A stretch of 64,000 bases of DNA from Spartobacteria bacterium UBA695. Lineage in GTDB: Bacteria; Verrucomicrobiota; Verrucomicrobiia; Chthoniobacterales; Chthoniobacteraceae. The translations under genes were made by a program, and so were the position numbers. The notes beneath the pieces are model-generated. The model was not told the origin of the DNA. It ran no database searches and saw only the letters and a program-made list of their open reading frames with translations. The DNA is taken from assembly GCA_002298145.1 (NCBI GenBank), contig DBMP01000024.1:1-64000 (forward strand). The letters are read 5' to 3'. Positions within the stretch are counted from its first letter, which is position 1. Each line of letters starts with the position of its first letter. Positions 42,594 to 51,115 of the stretch are shown piece after piece.

Positions 42594-44153
42594 TTATTGG
42601 ATCTTAATTCTGGCCATGCACTGCGCTTTTTTTACGCGCTCGGCCTCGAAGGTTGCCTCGGCGCGCTTCAGGTCGCGCAGGGCGATCTGGTAATCGTAGA
42701 CCTGGTTGGTGAGCGACGTGCGGGCGTTGTTGAGGTCGCGGAGCGCCTGCTGGACGTCGAGGCTCGTCGAGGTCCCGGCCTGGTACTGGGCCTGGACGTC
42801 GGTGTAGTTCTGCGCGTAGGCCGCTTCGGCTGCCTTGAGCGCCTTGATCGCTTCGCGCCCGGTCTGGACGGCGATCCAGGTCGACTTCACGTCGGATTCC
42901 ACCGTTTTCCAGGTTGTCTGAAGGCTCAGGCGGGCTTCGGAGATGTTGTGGTTGGCCGTGATGAGGTCGATCTCGCGCTGGCCGCCGGTGAGAAACGGCA
43001 TCGAGACGGCCACCACGGCTGTTTCCACGTGGTTGCTGTCCGAGCCCGTGCCGGAGTAGCCGTTCCACTCTGTGCTGGCGCTGGCCGTCACCTTGGGGGC
43101 GTACTGGGCGAGCACCTCGCCTTTGAGGGCTTCGTACTGCTGCACGGAGATCATGCTGACTTCGTAGTCCTCTCGCTTTTCAAACGCTGTGCAGAGCGAA
43201 AGGTCGAACGGCGTGCCCGAGTCGACTTCGTCCGGCGGCTCCGCTACGGTGAAGTTGGTTTTGCCGCCCAGGTTGAGGATGTTGCTCAGGGTATCGCGGT
43301 AGGTGTTCAGGGTGCCCTGGGACTGGATGAGTGTGCTGCGGGCGTCCTCCAGGGTCGATTGCGCGCGGAGCACGTCGATCCGAGCCACCGAGCCCGCGTC
43401 GAACTTGGCTTGCGCCGTGGTGAGCTGCTCCTGGGCCAGCGCCACGGTCTGTTGGTTGACCTCGACGAGCTTCTGCTCCTTGAGCACGTTGTAGTAGGCC
43501 TGCGCGACGCCGTAGAGCGTCTCGCGCACGGTCTGCTTGTACGTTAGCCGCGCCGCCTTGGCCGCGAGCTTGCCGTAGCGGTAGGCCGGGAAGACGCTGG
43601 CGTCGAAAAGGGTCTGCGAGTAGGTCAGCCCGGCGTAGCGGGTGTAGGCGCTGGAGGTGACGGTGTTGTTGAGGGAGGTTGTGACCGTCTCGTAATGGGT
43701 ATTGCTCCGGGAGTTGGAATAGCTGGCGTTGCCGGTGAGCGAGGGGCCCATCTTGGCGAGTGCGCTCCAGGGCTGGAGGTTTGCCTTGCGGACTTCGTAG
43801 TACGCTTTGCGGATCGACTGGTCGCAGGAGAGCGTCATGTCGTAGGCTTTTTCGAGCGAGATGACCCGGTTTTCAGCCGCCGGTTTCCCCGTCTTATCTG
43901 CCTTGGCCCCCTTTGTTTTTGCGGATGCCTTGGGCGAAGGGCTCGCTTTGGCCTCCAGGGAGGCGGCGGGCAGGGATTGCGGGACGAGGTCTGGGGCGGG
44001 AAGCGTGTAGGTTCCGGAAATGGTGGGCGAAAGATCTGGCGTTGGGTAAGCCGTGGCGGACGGAACTGCCGAGGGCGAAGGGGCCGGATCGGGCGCGGCT
44101 GAGGCGGTGGCGCAAACAAGCGCCGCGCTTAAGAAGAGGTTGTATTTATTCAT
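42594..44153 (-). CDS. TolC-family outer-membrane efflux protein
   Basis: 519 residues. A signal peptide (1-19) is followed by an unusual Pro/Ala/Ser/Lys-rich tether of about 75 residues. The TolC fold (about 95-515) consists of two repeats of long alpha-helices and short barrel segments. Examples are SLEKAYDMTLSCDQSIRKAY, AQAKFDAGSVARIDVLRAQS, and in the second repeat VQAQYQAGTSTSLDVQQAL, whose pattern is typical. It forms the outer-membrane exit duct for an efflux or type I-like system. Its start overlaps the marR end by 8 bases, so the two are translationally coupled, and the ABC ATPase follows. Confidence 0.9.
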   Translation of the reverse strand: MNKYNLFLSAALVCATASAAPDPAPSPSAVPSATAYPTPDLSPTISGTYTLPAPDLVPQSLPAASLEAKASPSPKASAKTKGAKADKTGKPAAENRVISLEKAYDMTLSCDQSIRKAYYEVRKANLQPWSALAKMGPSLTGNASYSNSRSNTHYETVTTSLNNTVTSSAYTRYAGLTYSQTLFDASVFPAYRYGKLAAKAARLTYKQTVRETLYGVAQAYYNVLKEQKLVEVNQQTVALAQEQLTTAQAKFDAGSVARIDVLRAQSTLEDARSTLIQSQGTLNTYRDTLSNILNLGGKTNFTVAEPPDEVDSGTPFDLSLCTAFEKREDYEVSMISVQQYEALKGEVLAQYAPKVTASASTEWNGYSGTGSDSNHVETAVVAVSMPFLTGGQREIDLITANHNISEARLSLQTTWKTVESDVKSTWIAVQTGREAIKALKAAEAAYAQNYTDVQAQYQAGTSTSLDVQQALRDLNNARTSLTNQVYDYQIALRDLKRAEATFEAERVKKAQCMARIKIQ

Positions 44154-44640
44154 CTGCGGGTGGTGGTGGTAAATCTGGAATGTCCGGAGAGAGTTTTACG
44201 AAAATCGGGCGCAGGGCGCGCAGAGCCTCGAGCAGCTTGGTCCGGTTGTCTTCGGAGAGCGGGGCGAGCAGCTTGGCCAGGTGCTGGTGGGTGATGGCCC
44301 GGGTGGCGAGCAGTTCGCTGCGGCCCCGGCTGCTAATATCCAGCAGGACGCGGCGGCGGTCGGCCGGGTCGCCGCGGCGGATCACTGCTTTGGAGGAGAC
44401 CAGCCCGTCGATGATTTTGGAGGTGGCGGGCAGCCCCAGGTGCATCAGTTTGGCGATCTTGGTTACTGACGTCGTCCCCTGGTGGTTTAAAATCGTCAGC
44501 ACGCGGAACTGCGCCATCGTCAGCTTGGAGGCCGTCTCCCGACGCATCTCGCAGTGGAGCGATCCCATGATGAGCGGGAGCACTTCAAGGAATTCCACCG
44601 CGCATTCGAGAGCGGGTTCCGGTGATGGTTTTTCTTCCAC
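44146..44640 (-). CDS. MarR-family transcriptional regulator
   Basis: About 164 residues when started at the GTG at 44640 (VEEKPSPEPALE); another GTG at 44676 is possible, and longer readings run into yebC and lack family character. The winged helix (about 50-120) contains MAQFRVLTILNHQGTTSVT, MHLGLPATSKIIDGLVSS and the wing GDPADRRRVLLDISSRG, all typical MarR features. It should repress the tolC-ABC genes that follow in the same transcript, relieved by a small ligand. A proline-rich tail (PDLPPPPADE) ends it. A candidate operator lies at 44667-44679. Confidence 0.88.
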   Translation of the reverse strand: MEEKPSPEPALECAVEFLEVLPLIMGSLHCEMRRETASKLTMAQFRVLTILNHQGTTSVTKIAKLMHLGLPATSKIIDGLVSSKAVIRRGDPADRRRVLLDISSRGRSELLATRAITHQHLAKLLAPLSEDNRTKLLEALRALRPIFVKLSPDIPDLPPPPADE

Positions 44641-44666
44641 GGGAGAGATAGTGTGGTTCCGTATAG

Positions 44667-44679
44667 TTCGTGGCACGAA
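44667..44679. promoter_or_regulatory. Candidate MarR operator
   Basis: TTCGTG and CACGAA form a perfect 6-base palindrome around one G, 27 bases before the regulator's GTG start, in the short region between marR and the divergent yebC. Size and position fit autoregulation by MarR. Confidence 0.45.
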
Positions 44680-44773
44680 GTAAAATTTTTCCCATGGAAA
44701 GGCAAGCAAAATCGCGGAAACCCGCACGGACCAGTTGAAAAGGCGGCGCTTTCCAGCTACATCTCTCCAACTT

Positions 44774-45505
44774 ATGGGACGCCAATGGTTACAAGCTAAA
44801 CGCGTCGTTGCCAACCTCAAGAAGGGGCAGGCCAACGGCAAATTACTCAGAGAAATCATGATCGCCGCGAAACTCGGCGGTCCTGATCCGGATTGCAACG
44901 CCCGCCTTTTTGCTGCCATCGCCAAGGCCCGGCGCGAGAGTTGTACGCGCGAGGGCATCGAGCGCGCCATCAAGAAGGGAGCGGGGACCGGTGACGAAAA
45001 GATGAGCCTCGAAACCGTGACCTACGAAGGTTACGCGCCCCACAAGGTGCCGGTCATCGTCGAGGTCCTCACCGATAACAACAACCGCACCGCGCCGGAA
45101 ATCCGCGTGCTCTTCAAGCGCGGCCAGCTCGGCACGCCCGGCAGCAATAAGTTCCTCTTCGACCACGTGGGCCTCGTGGAAGCCCACAAGACGGGCGCGG
45201 GGATCGACCTTGAGGAAGCCGCCATCGAGGCCGGGGCCAACGAAGTCGAGCCCCTCACGCACGAGCAGAACGACGACATTCCCGCCGAAGCCACCGGCGC
45301 CCGGTTCATCACCGAGCGCACCGGCGTGCACGACGTCTCTGAATGGCTCAGCAAGAACGGCTGGACCGTGGTCACGAGCGAGCTGGGCTACGTGGCGAAG
45401 AACTTCCCTGAGCTTTCGGAAGCCGACCGCGCCGACGTGGGCGAGTTCCTCCAGAGCCTCGACGACCACGACGACGTCCACCGCGTGTGGGCGGCGCTGA
45501 AGTAA
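44774..45505 (+). CDS. yebC: YebC/PmpR-family DNA-binding or translation-associated regulator
   Basis: 243 residues from the ATG at 44774 (MGRQWLQAKR), the usual N-terminus of the family. Conserved segments are GRQWLQAKRVVANLKKGQAN, KLGGPDPDCNARLFAAIAKA, ERAIKKGAGT, YEGYAPHKVPVIVEVLTDN and NRTAPEIRVLFKRGQLGTPG. YebC-type proteins have been described both as transcription regulators and, more recently, as factors relieving ribosome stalling. It is a single-gene unit closed by the terminator at 45527. Confidence 0.93.
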   Translation: MGRQWLQAKRVVANLKKGQANGKLLREIMIAAKLGGPDPDCNARLFAAIAKARRESCTREGIERAIKKGAGTGDEKMSLETVTYEGYAPHKVPVIVEVLTDNNNRTAPEIRVLFKRGQLGTPGSNKFLFDHVGLVEAHKTGAGIDLEEAAIEAGANEVEPLTHEQNDDIPAEATGARFITERTGVHDVSEWLSKNGWTVVTSELGYVAKNFPELSEADRADVGEFLQSLDDHDDVHRVWAALK

Positions 45506-45526
45506 TCGAAAACGCTTTAGAAAAAG

Positions 45527-45559
45527 AAAGGCGGCCGGGAGATTCCCTGCCGCCTTTTT
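45527..45559 (+). terminator. Rho-independent terminator after yebC
   Basis: AAAGGCGGC (45527-45535) pairs perfectly with GCCGCCTTT (45549-45557) and is followed by more T. The A-rich left flank means it can also terminate galK transcripts arriving from the other side. Confidence 0.85.
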
Positions 45560-45601
45560 AATGCGCTGTTCCCTGGGTGCCAGGCCGGGAACTAAAAAAT
45601 A

Positions 45602-46687
45602 CTACGCGATGATGTGCGCTCCGTCGGCGATTTCGCAGATGTAGGCCGTGGCGGTGTTGCCGGTCTGCTCTTTGTATTTCGCTTCGATGGCCTCTTTGAC
45701 TTCCTCCGCGTTCTCCTTGCGCAGCAGGGTGACGGTCGCGCCGCCGAAGCCGCCGCCGGTGATGCGGGAGCCGAGCACGCCTGGCAGGGTCTTGGCGATT
45801 TCCACCAGTTTGTCGATTTCCGGCGTGCTGTTTTCGAAGTTGCGGATGGAGCTTTCGTGGCTGGCGAACATGAGCTCGCCAAATCCGGCGACGTTGCCTT
45901 CGCGCAGGAATTCGATGCCTTTGAGGACGCGCTCGTTTTCACCAACGACGTGGGCCGCGCGCTGGTAGGAAAGGGTCGGGAGGGTCGCTTTGGCTTCTTC
46001 AAGGCGGGCGCTGGTAACGTCGCGCAGGGCTTTGACGCCCAGGCGGGCCGCGGCGTCGAAGCATTGTGCCCGGCGCTCGTTGTATTCGCCGCCGATGAGC
46101 CGGTGAGGGACGCCACAGCGGGTAATAAGCAGTTCCACACCCTTGGGGAAGGGGATGTTCTCCACGGTTTCGCTGCGGCAGTCCAGGAAGATGGCGTGCC
46201 CGGCTTTGCCGAAGGCGGAGGAGGCCTGGTCAAGCAGCCCGCAATTCATCCCGACGAATTCGTTCTCTGCGCGGCGGCACATCTTGGCGACGTCGATGAG
46301 TTTCACCTCAAGGCCATAAATTTTGATGAGGAGCATCGCTGTAGCCACTTCAAGGGCGGCGGAGCTGGAGAGCCCGGCTCCTTGGGGCAGCGTGCTGGAA
46401 ATGTCGGCGGAAAAACCGCTTACCGGGAGGCCGTTTTTCTTGAAAACATCCAGGACGCCCACCAGGTAGTTGGACCAATCCTGTTCCTTCGTCGGGGCGA
46501 GCTTCTCGGCATCCGTCTCGTAGTGAAGGCCTGCGACGGGATCGCCCACTTGCACGCGGGTAGACCCGGTGCTGTCGCCGATGAGCGTGATCCCGCGGTC
46601 GATGGCTGCGGAGAGGACAACGCCGTCGTTATAGTCAGTGTGGTTACCCAGGAGTTCCACCCGGCCAGGAGCGTACGATTGGTGCAT
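45602..46687 (-). CDS. galK: Galactokinase
   Basis: 361 residues from the ATG at 46687 (MHQSYAPGRVE), chosen because AGGGA lies 7 bases upstream (46695-46699). GHMP-kinase motifs are present: GRVELLGNHTDYNDG (the galactokinase signature, usually GRxNLIGEHTDYN), LPQGAGLSSSAALEVA (ATP-phosphate loop), NCGLLDQASSAFGKAG (catalytic Asp) and GSRITGGGFGGATVTLL. It phosphorylates galactose at C1 for the Leloir pathway. The N-terminus is some 15-20 residues shorter than in E. coli and the Asn/Glu exchange in the signature is unusual, so a related sugar specificity cannot be excluded. No galT or galE is near. Confidence 0.88.
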   Translation of the reverse strand: MHQSYAPGRVELLGNHTDYNDGVVLSAAIDRGITLIGDSTGSTRVQVGDPVAGLHYETDAEKLAPTKEQDWSNYLVGVLDVFKKNGLPVSGFSADISSTLPQGAGLSSSAALEVATAMLLIKIYGLEVKLIDVAKMCRRAENEFVGMNCGLLDQASSAFGKAGHAIFLDCRSETVENIPFPKGVELLITRCGVPHRLIGGEYNERRAQCFDAAARLGVKALRDVTSARLEEAKATLPTLSYQRAAHVVGENERVLKGIEFLREGNVAGFGELMFASHESSIRNFENSTPEIDKLVEIAKTLPGVLGSRITGGGFGGATVTLLRKENAEEVKEAIEAKYKEQTGNTATAYICEIADGAHIIA

Positions 46688-46742
46688 CCCCATTTCCCTA
46701 CCGGGGGGCTGCCGGAAAAGCAATCACGGAGGCAGGGAAAAC

Positions 46743-46797
46743 GCGCTGGTATTAGGATTTGTCGTCAGTTTGACAACTTCCGGCAAGTCTCCAGCGC
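46743..46797 (-). terminator. Possible stem-loop after glnD
   Basis: GCGCTGG (46743-46749) can pair with CCAGCGC (46791-46797) just past the glnD stop, with an inner TTGTC/GACAA stem. Read on the minus strand it is followed by GTTTTCCC. It is a weak terminator candidate only. Confidence 0.3.
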
Positions 46798-49656
46798 TTA
46801 ACTCGCCTTTTCCGGTTGGGGGCGGGAGCGTTCGGCGGCTTTCTGGAGCAGCTTGTGCAGGCGCTCCATGGCACCGGGTTCTTTGATTTTCTCCCCCTCG
46901 GCGTCGGTGACGTAGAAGCTGTCGATGGCCGCGCCCTTCTCGGTGGCGATGCGGGAGAGGGCGATGTTGAGCCCTGTTTCGCCAAAGCCGCGCAGGATGT
47001 TGTAGAGGAGCCCCAGGCGGTCGGGTGTCTGGATATCCACCACGGTGTAGATCGGGTGGGTGTCGTTGTCGATGCCGATGCGGGTGGGGAAGTCCATCTC
47101 CTGGGAGAGGTGCGTTTTGCGCGTCATCTCTTTGCGCAGCGCGGCGGGGAAGTCGAAGCCTTCCTTGGAGAGCGCCTCGGTGAGCTTCTCTTCGACGACC
47201 TGCGTGTCCTTGGCGGCGCTAACGGCCTGGAAGCGGGTGTTGCAGACGCGGAATACGTCGAAAACGAGGTTGTCGCGCCGGGTGTAGATGTCGGCGCTCA
47301 AGATGTTGAGCTTGGCGAGCGCGAGGGCCCCGGCGATTTTCGCCAGGAGGTTCTTGCGGTCCCAGGTGCAGACCCAGAGCTCGCTGTGGCCGCGGTCGGG
47401 GTGGGGAATCCAGCGGACCGCCGGGGCGAGACCGTCCATGCCGCGCCCTTCAAAGAAGGTGTGAAAGAGGCGGATGTGGGAGGCGATGGCGTTCTCGTCG
47501 AACATGTTGAAGTACGTGTCCGGCATGAACTCGAAGTGGGCCTCCACTTCGCCCGCGTAGGGGGAGCCGAGGCGCTTGAGGACGCCCTCGTGGGTCGTCT
47601 GGCGCTGCCGGGCGCGCTCTTCAAAGAAGGCCTCGCCCTCGGCCAGGTAGCGGCTTGCGCTGCGGTAGAGCTGCCAGACGAGGGATTCCTTCCAGTCGCT
47701 CCAGACGGCGTTGTCGCCGACGCCCATGCCGTCGGCCAGGGTGACGAGCATCAGGGCGTCCAGGTAGGTCTGGTTGCGAACGGCGTCGGCGAATTCCGAG
47801 ATAGTGGCCGGGTCGTCCAGGTTGCGGCGCTGGGCCGTGGAGGAGAGTAGCGTGTGCTGATCGACCAGGAGGATGAGCATTTTCCGCTGCTCCGGGGTGA
47901 TCTGGAGCCGGGCTCCGATGCGCGAGGCGGCCATGGCGCTGGCGTCGGCGTGGTAGCGGACGTTGGAGGCCTTGCCCACGTCGTGGAGGAGCATGGCCAG
48001 GTAGAGCACGAAGGGGTCTTCGATTTTCTGGAAGATCTCCCGGTAGCCCTTCAGGCGCTCTTCCTCGGTGTCGATCAGCTCATCGAGCTTCTCCAGGCAG
48101 ATGACGGTGTGTTCGTCGGCGGTGTAGCGGTGGAAAAACTCGTGCTGTACGAGGCAGGTCATCGGGGCGAATTCCGGGAGGTATTTCCCGAGGAAGTCGC
48201 ATTCGTGCATGAGGCGCACGATCCGGCCCACCTCGCCCTTGCGGCTCAGGATGGCCATGAAGGTCTCCCTCGCGGCCCGGGCGTAGCAGTAGGTCCGGTC
48301 GATCAGGGGGAGGTTGCGGCGGATGAGGATCTCCAGCTCCGGAGCGAACCGGGCATGGCGCTGCTGGATGTGCTGGAAGGCCCGCATCATGCGGAAGGGG
48401 TCTTCTTTAAAAATCTCGCGCGACTCGGGGTAGAGTACCCCGTCGACGAGGTAGAATCCGTCGAAACACTCCCGCTTTTTCTTGCGCTTGAGGAAGGAGA
48501 GCATCCCCTTGGGGGCTTCGAGGCCGGGGAAGGAGAACTTGGCCGCTGTGCTCTCGGTGATCTGGAAAATGTCGCGCGAATGGCGGTAGTAGTCGCGCAT
48601 GAATTCCTCGATCCGCCGCAGCTGGCTCTTCTGGCTGTAGCCGAGCTTGGTGGCCACGGGGAGCTGGTGGATCAGGTTGAGCGTATCGACTTCGCGCTTG
48701 GTCAGGTAGTGCAGTTCGGTGCGGACGCGCAGCAGGAAGTCGTAGGCCCTGTCGAGCCGCCGCCGTTCGGTCTCGGAGAGGAGCTTTTTGGCCACCAGCT
48801 TGGCGGTGCTGTTGACGCGCTGGGTAAAGATGGAGACCCAGAGGAGGTTCTGGTAGTCGCGCAGCGAGCCGCAGCCGTTTTTTACGTTCGGCTCTTGCAT
48901 GGTGATCTTGCTGCCCGCCTTGAGGTGCCGCTCCCGCTGGTTTTCGAGCCGCTGGAGGACGTATTCTTTTTCGTGGCCGTTGATGCACTTTTTCTCAAAC
49001 TCGGCCTGGAAGGTCTCGAAAAGCCCCTTGTCGCCGACGATGAAGCGGGCTTCCAGGAGGGCCGTTTTGGACTGCATGTCGAGATTGGCCTGGCGGATGG
49101 CCTCGGCCACGGACCGGGTGGAGTGGCCGACCTTGAAGCCGACGTCCCAGAGGGTCCGCAGGAGCGCCTCGATCATCGCTCCGGTCTGCTCGGGCATCTT
49201 GGAACACTCGTCGTGGAGGAACATCAGATCGACGTCGCTACAGGGACAGAGCTCGCCCCGGCCGAACCCGCCGATGGCGGCGATGGCCACGCGGCAGGGG
49301 GCGTCCTGGGCCTTGGCCAGTTTATTGGCGGCCCGGTAGAGGTGGCGCAGGACGATGTCCACGAGCACGGCCCGCTGTTGGGCGATCTCGCGACCGCCGC
49401 CGCCCGCTTGGTGTTTGAGGCGCAGGCGGTGGTTCTCGATGCGCAGGAATTTCTTGTACAGTGTGAGCAGCCGGGGCTCGTCGTCCATTCCCTGGGAGGC
49501 CAGCTCCTGCTCGGCGTGGGCGAGGACCAGCTCGCGGTGCCGGGCCGAGCGGGCGGCCATGGCCGAGAAGAGGGGAGAAATGGGTTCTACCGGCGCGGCG
49601 GCGGGTTCGGGTTTCGCCGCGACGGGTTGTTTGGGTCGTCTTAGGAAAGGAGTCAC
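46798..49656 (-). CDS. glnD: Bifunctional PII uridylyltransferase/uridylyl-removing enzyme
   Basis: 952 residues. The nucleotidyltransferase motif GGFGRGELCPCSDVDLMFLH lies near residues 128-148. A helical GlnE-like linker follows, then the HD hydrolase domain with LAMLLHDVGKASNVRYHAD (about 560). Two C-terminal ACT domains sense glutamine (about 755-825, LWVCTWDRKNLLAKIAGALA, and 868-935, DRLGLLYNILRGFGETGLNI). It adds UMP to PII at low glutamine and removes it at high glutamine. It is somewhat longer than the E. coli enzyme (890) because of a Pro/Ala-rich N-terminus. It is the last gene of the HK-regulator-glnD operon; its start overlaps the regulator's stop by 4 bases. Confidence 0.95.
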   Translation of the reverse strand: MTPFLRRPKQPVAAKPEPAAAPVEPISPLFSAMAARSARHRELVLAHAEQELASQGMDDEPRLLTLYKKFLRIENHRLRLKHQAGGGGREIAQQRAVLVDIVLRHLYRAANKLAKAQDAPCRVAIAAIGGFGRGELCPCSDVDLMFLHDECSKMPEQTGAMIEALLRTLWDVGFKVGHSTRSVAEAIRQANLDMQSKTALLEARFIVGDKGLFETFQAEFEKKCINGHEKEYVLQRLENQRERHLKAGSKITMQEPNVKNGCGSLRDYQNLLWVSIFTQRVNSTAKLVAKKLLSETERRRLDRAYDFLLRVRTELHYLTKREVDTLNLIHQLPVATKLGYSQKSQLRRIEEFMRDYYRHSRDIFQITESTAAKFSFPGLEAPKGMLSFLKRKKKRECFDGFYLVDGVLYPESREIFKEDPFRMMRAFQHIQQRHARFAPELEILIRRNLPLIDRTYCYARAARETFMAILSRKGEVGRIVRLMHECDFLGKYLPEFAPMTCLVQHEFFHRYTADEHTVICLEKLDELIDTEEERLKGYREIFQKIEDPFVLYLAMLLHDVGKASNVRYHADASAMAASRIGARLQITPEQRKMLILLVDQHTLLSSTAQRRNLDDPATISEFADAVRNQTYLDALMLVTLADGMGVGDNAVWSDWKESLVWQLYRSASRYLAEGEAFFEERARQRQTTHEGVLKRLGSPYAGEVEAHFEFMPDTYFNMFDENAIASHIRLFHTFFEGRGMDGLAPAVRWIPHPDRGHSELWVCTWDRKNLLAKIAGALALAKLNILSADIYTRRDNLVFDVFRVCNTRFQAVSAAKDTQVVEEKLTEALSKEGFDFPAALRKEMTRKTHLSQEMDFPTRIGIDNDTHPIYTVVDIQTPDRLGLLYNILRGFGETGLNIALSRIATEKGAAIDSFYVTDAEGEKIKEPGAMERLHKLLQKAAERSRPQPEKAS

Positions 49657-51068
49657 AATGGAATTCGGTGGCGCTTCATCATGCTGTAAAGGGTCGGACG
49701 ATGAATGCCAAGAAGTTGTGCAGCTTTCTTTTTATTTCCAGCGGATTTTGTTAGTGCGGCCAGAATGGCTTCGCGTTCCAGGGCTTCGAGGTTGAGGGAG
49801 CCGCCGGGGACCACTCCGCCCGCTCCGGGGCGCAGGGAGGCGGGCAGGAGCAGCTCTTTGGGCAGCTCTTTTTCCGTGAGATGGTCGCCATGAGTGAGGA
49901 CCATTCCGTATTCAACGGCGTTTTGCAGTTCGCGGATGTTTCCCGGCCAGTCGTAGGCTTTCAAGCGGGCGAAGACGGCTGGGTCGATTGCCGGGATCGG
50001 CCTCCCGAGCTGGGTGGCGAAGTGTTTTAAAAAAGTGGCGACGAGCGAGGGGATGTCCTCTTTGCGCTCCCGGAGCGGGGGAATCTCGATCTGGAAGGTG
50101 TTGATCCGGTAGTACAGGTCGGGCCGGAGCTGGCCGGATTTGATGGCCTCGGGGATGGGGCGGTTGGTGGCGGCGATGAGGCGGAAATCGGCGGAATGGG
50201 TCTTGGTGCTGCCGAGCGGGCGGTATTCGCGCTCCTGGAGGGCGCGAAGGAAGCGGGTCTGGAGCTCCGGGGGCATCTCGACAATCTCGTCCAGAAAGAG
50301 GGTGCCGCCCTGGGCCTGGGCGATCATGCCGGGAAAGTCGTTTACGGCGCCGGTGAAGGCCCCTTTGACGTAGCCGAAAAGCTCCCCCTCGATCAGGTTG
50401 GCGGGGAAGGCGGCGCAGTTGAGCCGGATCATCGGGCGGTCGGCGCGGCAGCTCAGCCGGTGGAGCCGATTGGCCAGGACCTCTTTGCCGACCCCGCTTT
50501 CGCCCGCCAGGAGGACGTTGGCATCGGTCGGGGCCACGCGGCAGATGAGCGCCTCGACCTCCTTCATCTGGGAGCTGGGGAAGGAGGGGGCGAGCTGCTG
50601 CTCGGCTGCCTCCAGCCGCCGGGAGAGGAGCTCGGCCCGGGAGCGCAGATGCGCGGTCTCGCGGACCAGTTCCCGCTTTTCCGCCGCACGGCGGATGAGG
50701 GAGAGGAGCTCCTCGGGGACGTAGGGCTTGCTGATGAAATGGAAGGCGCCGCGCTTGATGGACTCGATGGCGTTGTCGAGCGAGTCGTGGGCGGTGACGA
50801 TGATGACGGCTACCTGGGGCTTGCGGGAGCGGATTTCCGCCAGGGTTTCCAGGCCCGGGGTATCGGGCAGGCCGAGGTCGAGCAGGATGACGTCTGGTTC
50901 GTCCCGGGCAATGGACGCAAGGCCGCCAGCCGCCGTGGGCGCTGAGGAAACGAGAAAACCATTCCGCTCCAGCCACCCGCCCAGGGTAGTCACCACCGCG
51001 CGGTCGTCATCGATAATGAGGATCTTCCGCCCCGCCGTCCCTTCCGTGTTTTTGTGATGTGCGAGCAT
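49653..51068 (-). CDS. NtrC-type sigma-54-dependent response regulator
   Basis: 471 residues. The receiver domain (about 14-130) has the acidic pocket ILIIDDDR, the phosphorylation site Asp64 in DVILLDLGLPD and the conserved lysine in FISKPYVPEE. The AAA+ domain (about 160-385) has Walker A GESGVGKEV, the sigma-54 contact loop YVKGAFTGAV, Walker B GGTLFLDEIVEMP and the arginine finger region RPDLYYRINTFQIEIPPLRE. The C-terminal Fis-type HTH (about 430-471) is KKKAAQLLGIHRPTLYSMMK. It should activate sigma-54 promoters on phosphorylation by the kinase gene upstream. Linkage to glnD points to nitrogen control, though family sequence alone does not prove it. Confidence 0.93.
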   Translation of the reverse strand: MLAHHKNTEGTAGRKILIIDDDRAVVTTLGGWLERNGFLVSSAPTAAGGLASIARDEPDVILLDLGLPDTPGLETLAEIRSRKPQVAVIIVTAHDSLDNAIESIKRGAFHFISKPYVPEELLSLIRRAAEKRELVRETAHLRSRAELLSRRLEAAEQQLAPSFPSSQMKEVEALICRVAPTDANVLLAGESGVGKEVLANRLHRLSCRADRPMIRLNCAAFPANLIEGELFGYVKGAFTGAVNDFPGMIAQAQGGTLFLDEIVEMPPELQTRFLRALQEREYRPLGSTKTHSADFRLIAATNRPIPEAIKSGQLRPDLYYRINTFQIEIPPLRERKEDIPSLVATFLKHFATQLGRPIPAIDPAVFARLKAYDWPGNIRELQNAVEYGMVLTHGDHLTEKELPKELLLPASLRPGAGGVVPGGSLNLEALEREAILAALTKSAGNKKKAAQLLGIHRPTLYSMMKRHRIPL

Positions 51069-51115
51069 GTAGGTGCTGCCTCACCACCGGTCCCTTCCTT
51101 CCGTGGTGAAAAAAC

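Noticed and set aside
44641..44973. N-terminal extension of the MarR regulator
   Set aside because: It overlaps divergent yebC and does not resemble the family; length fits MarR only from the internal GTG.
47854..49644. 596-codon plus-strand frame opposite glnD, and similar frames opposite pgi and prfB
   Set aside because: Shadow frames of strongly conserved genes; composition is biased and no family is recognisable.
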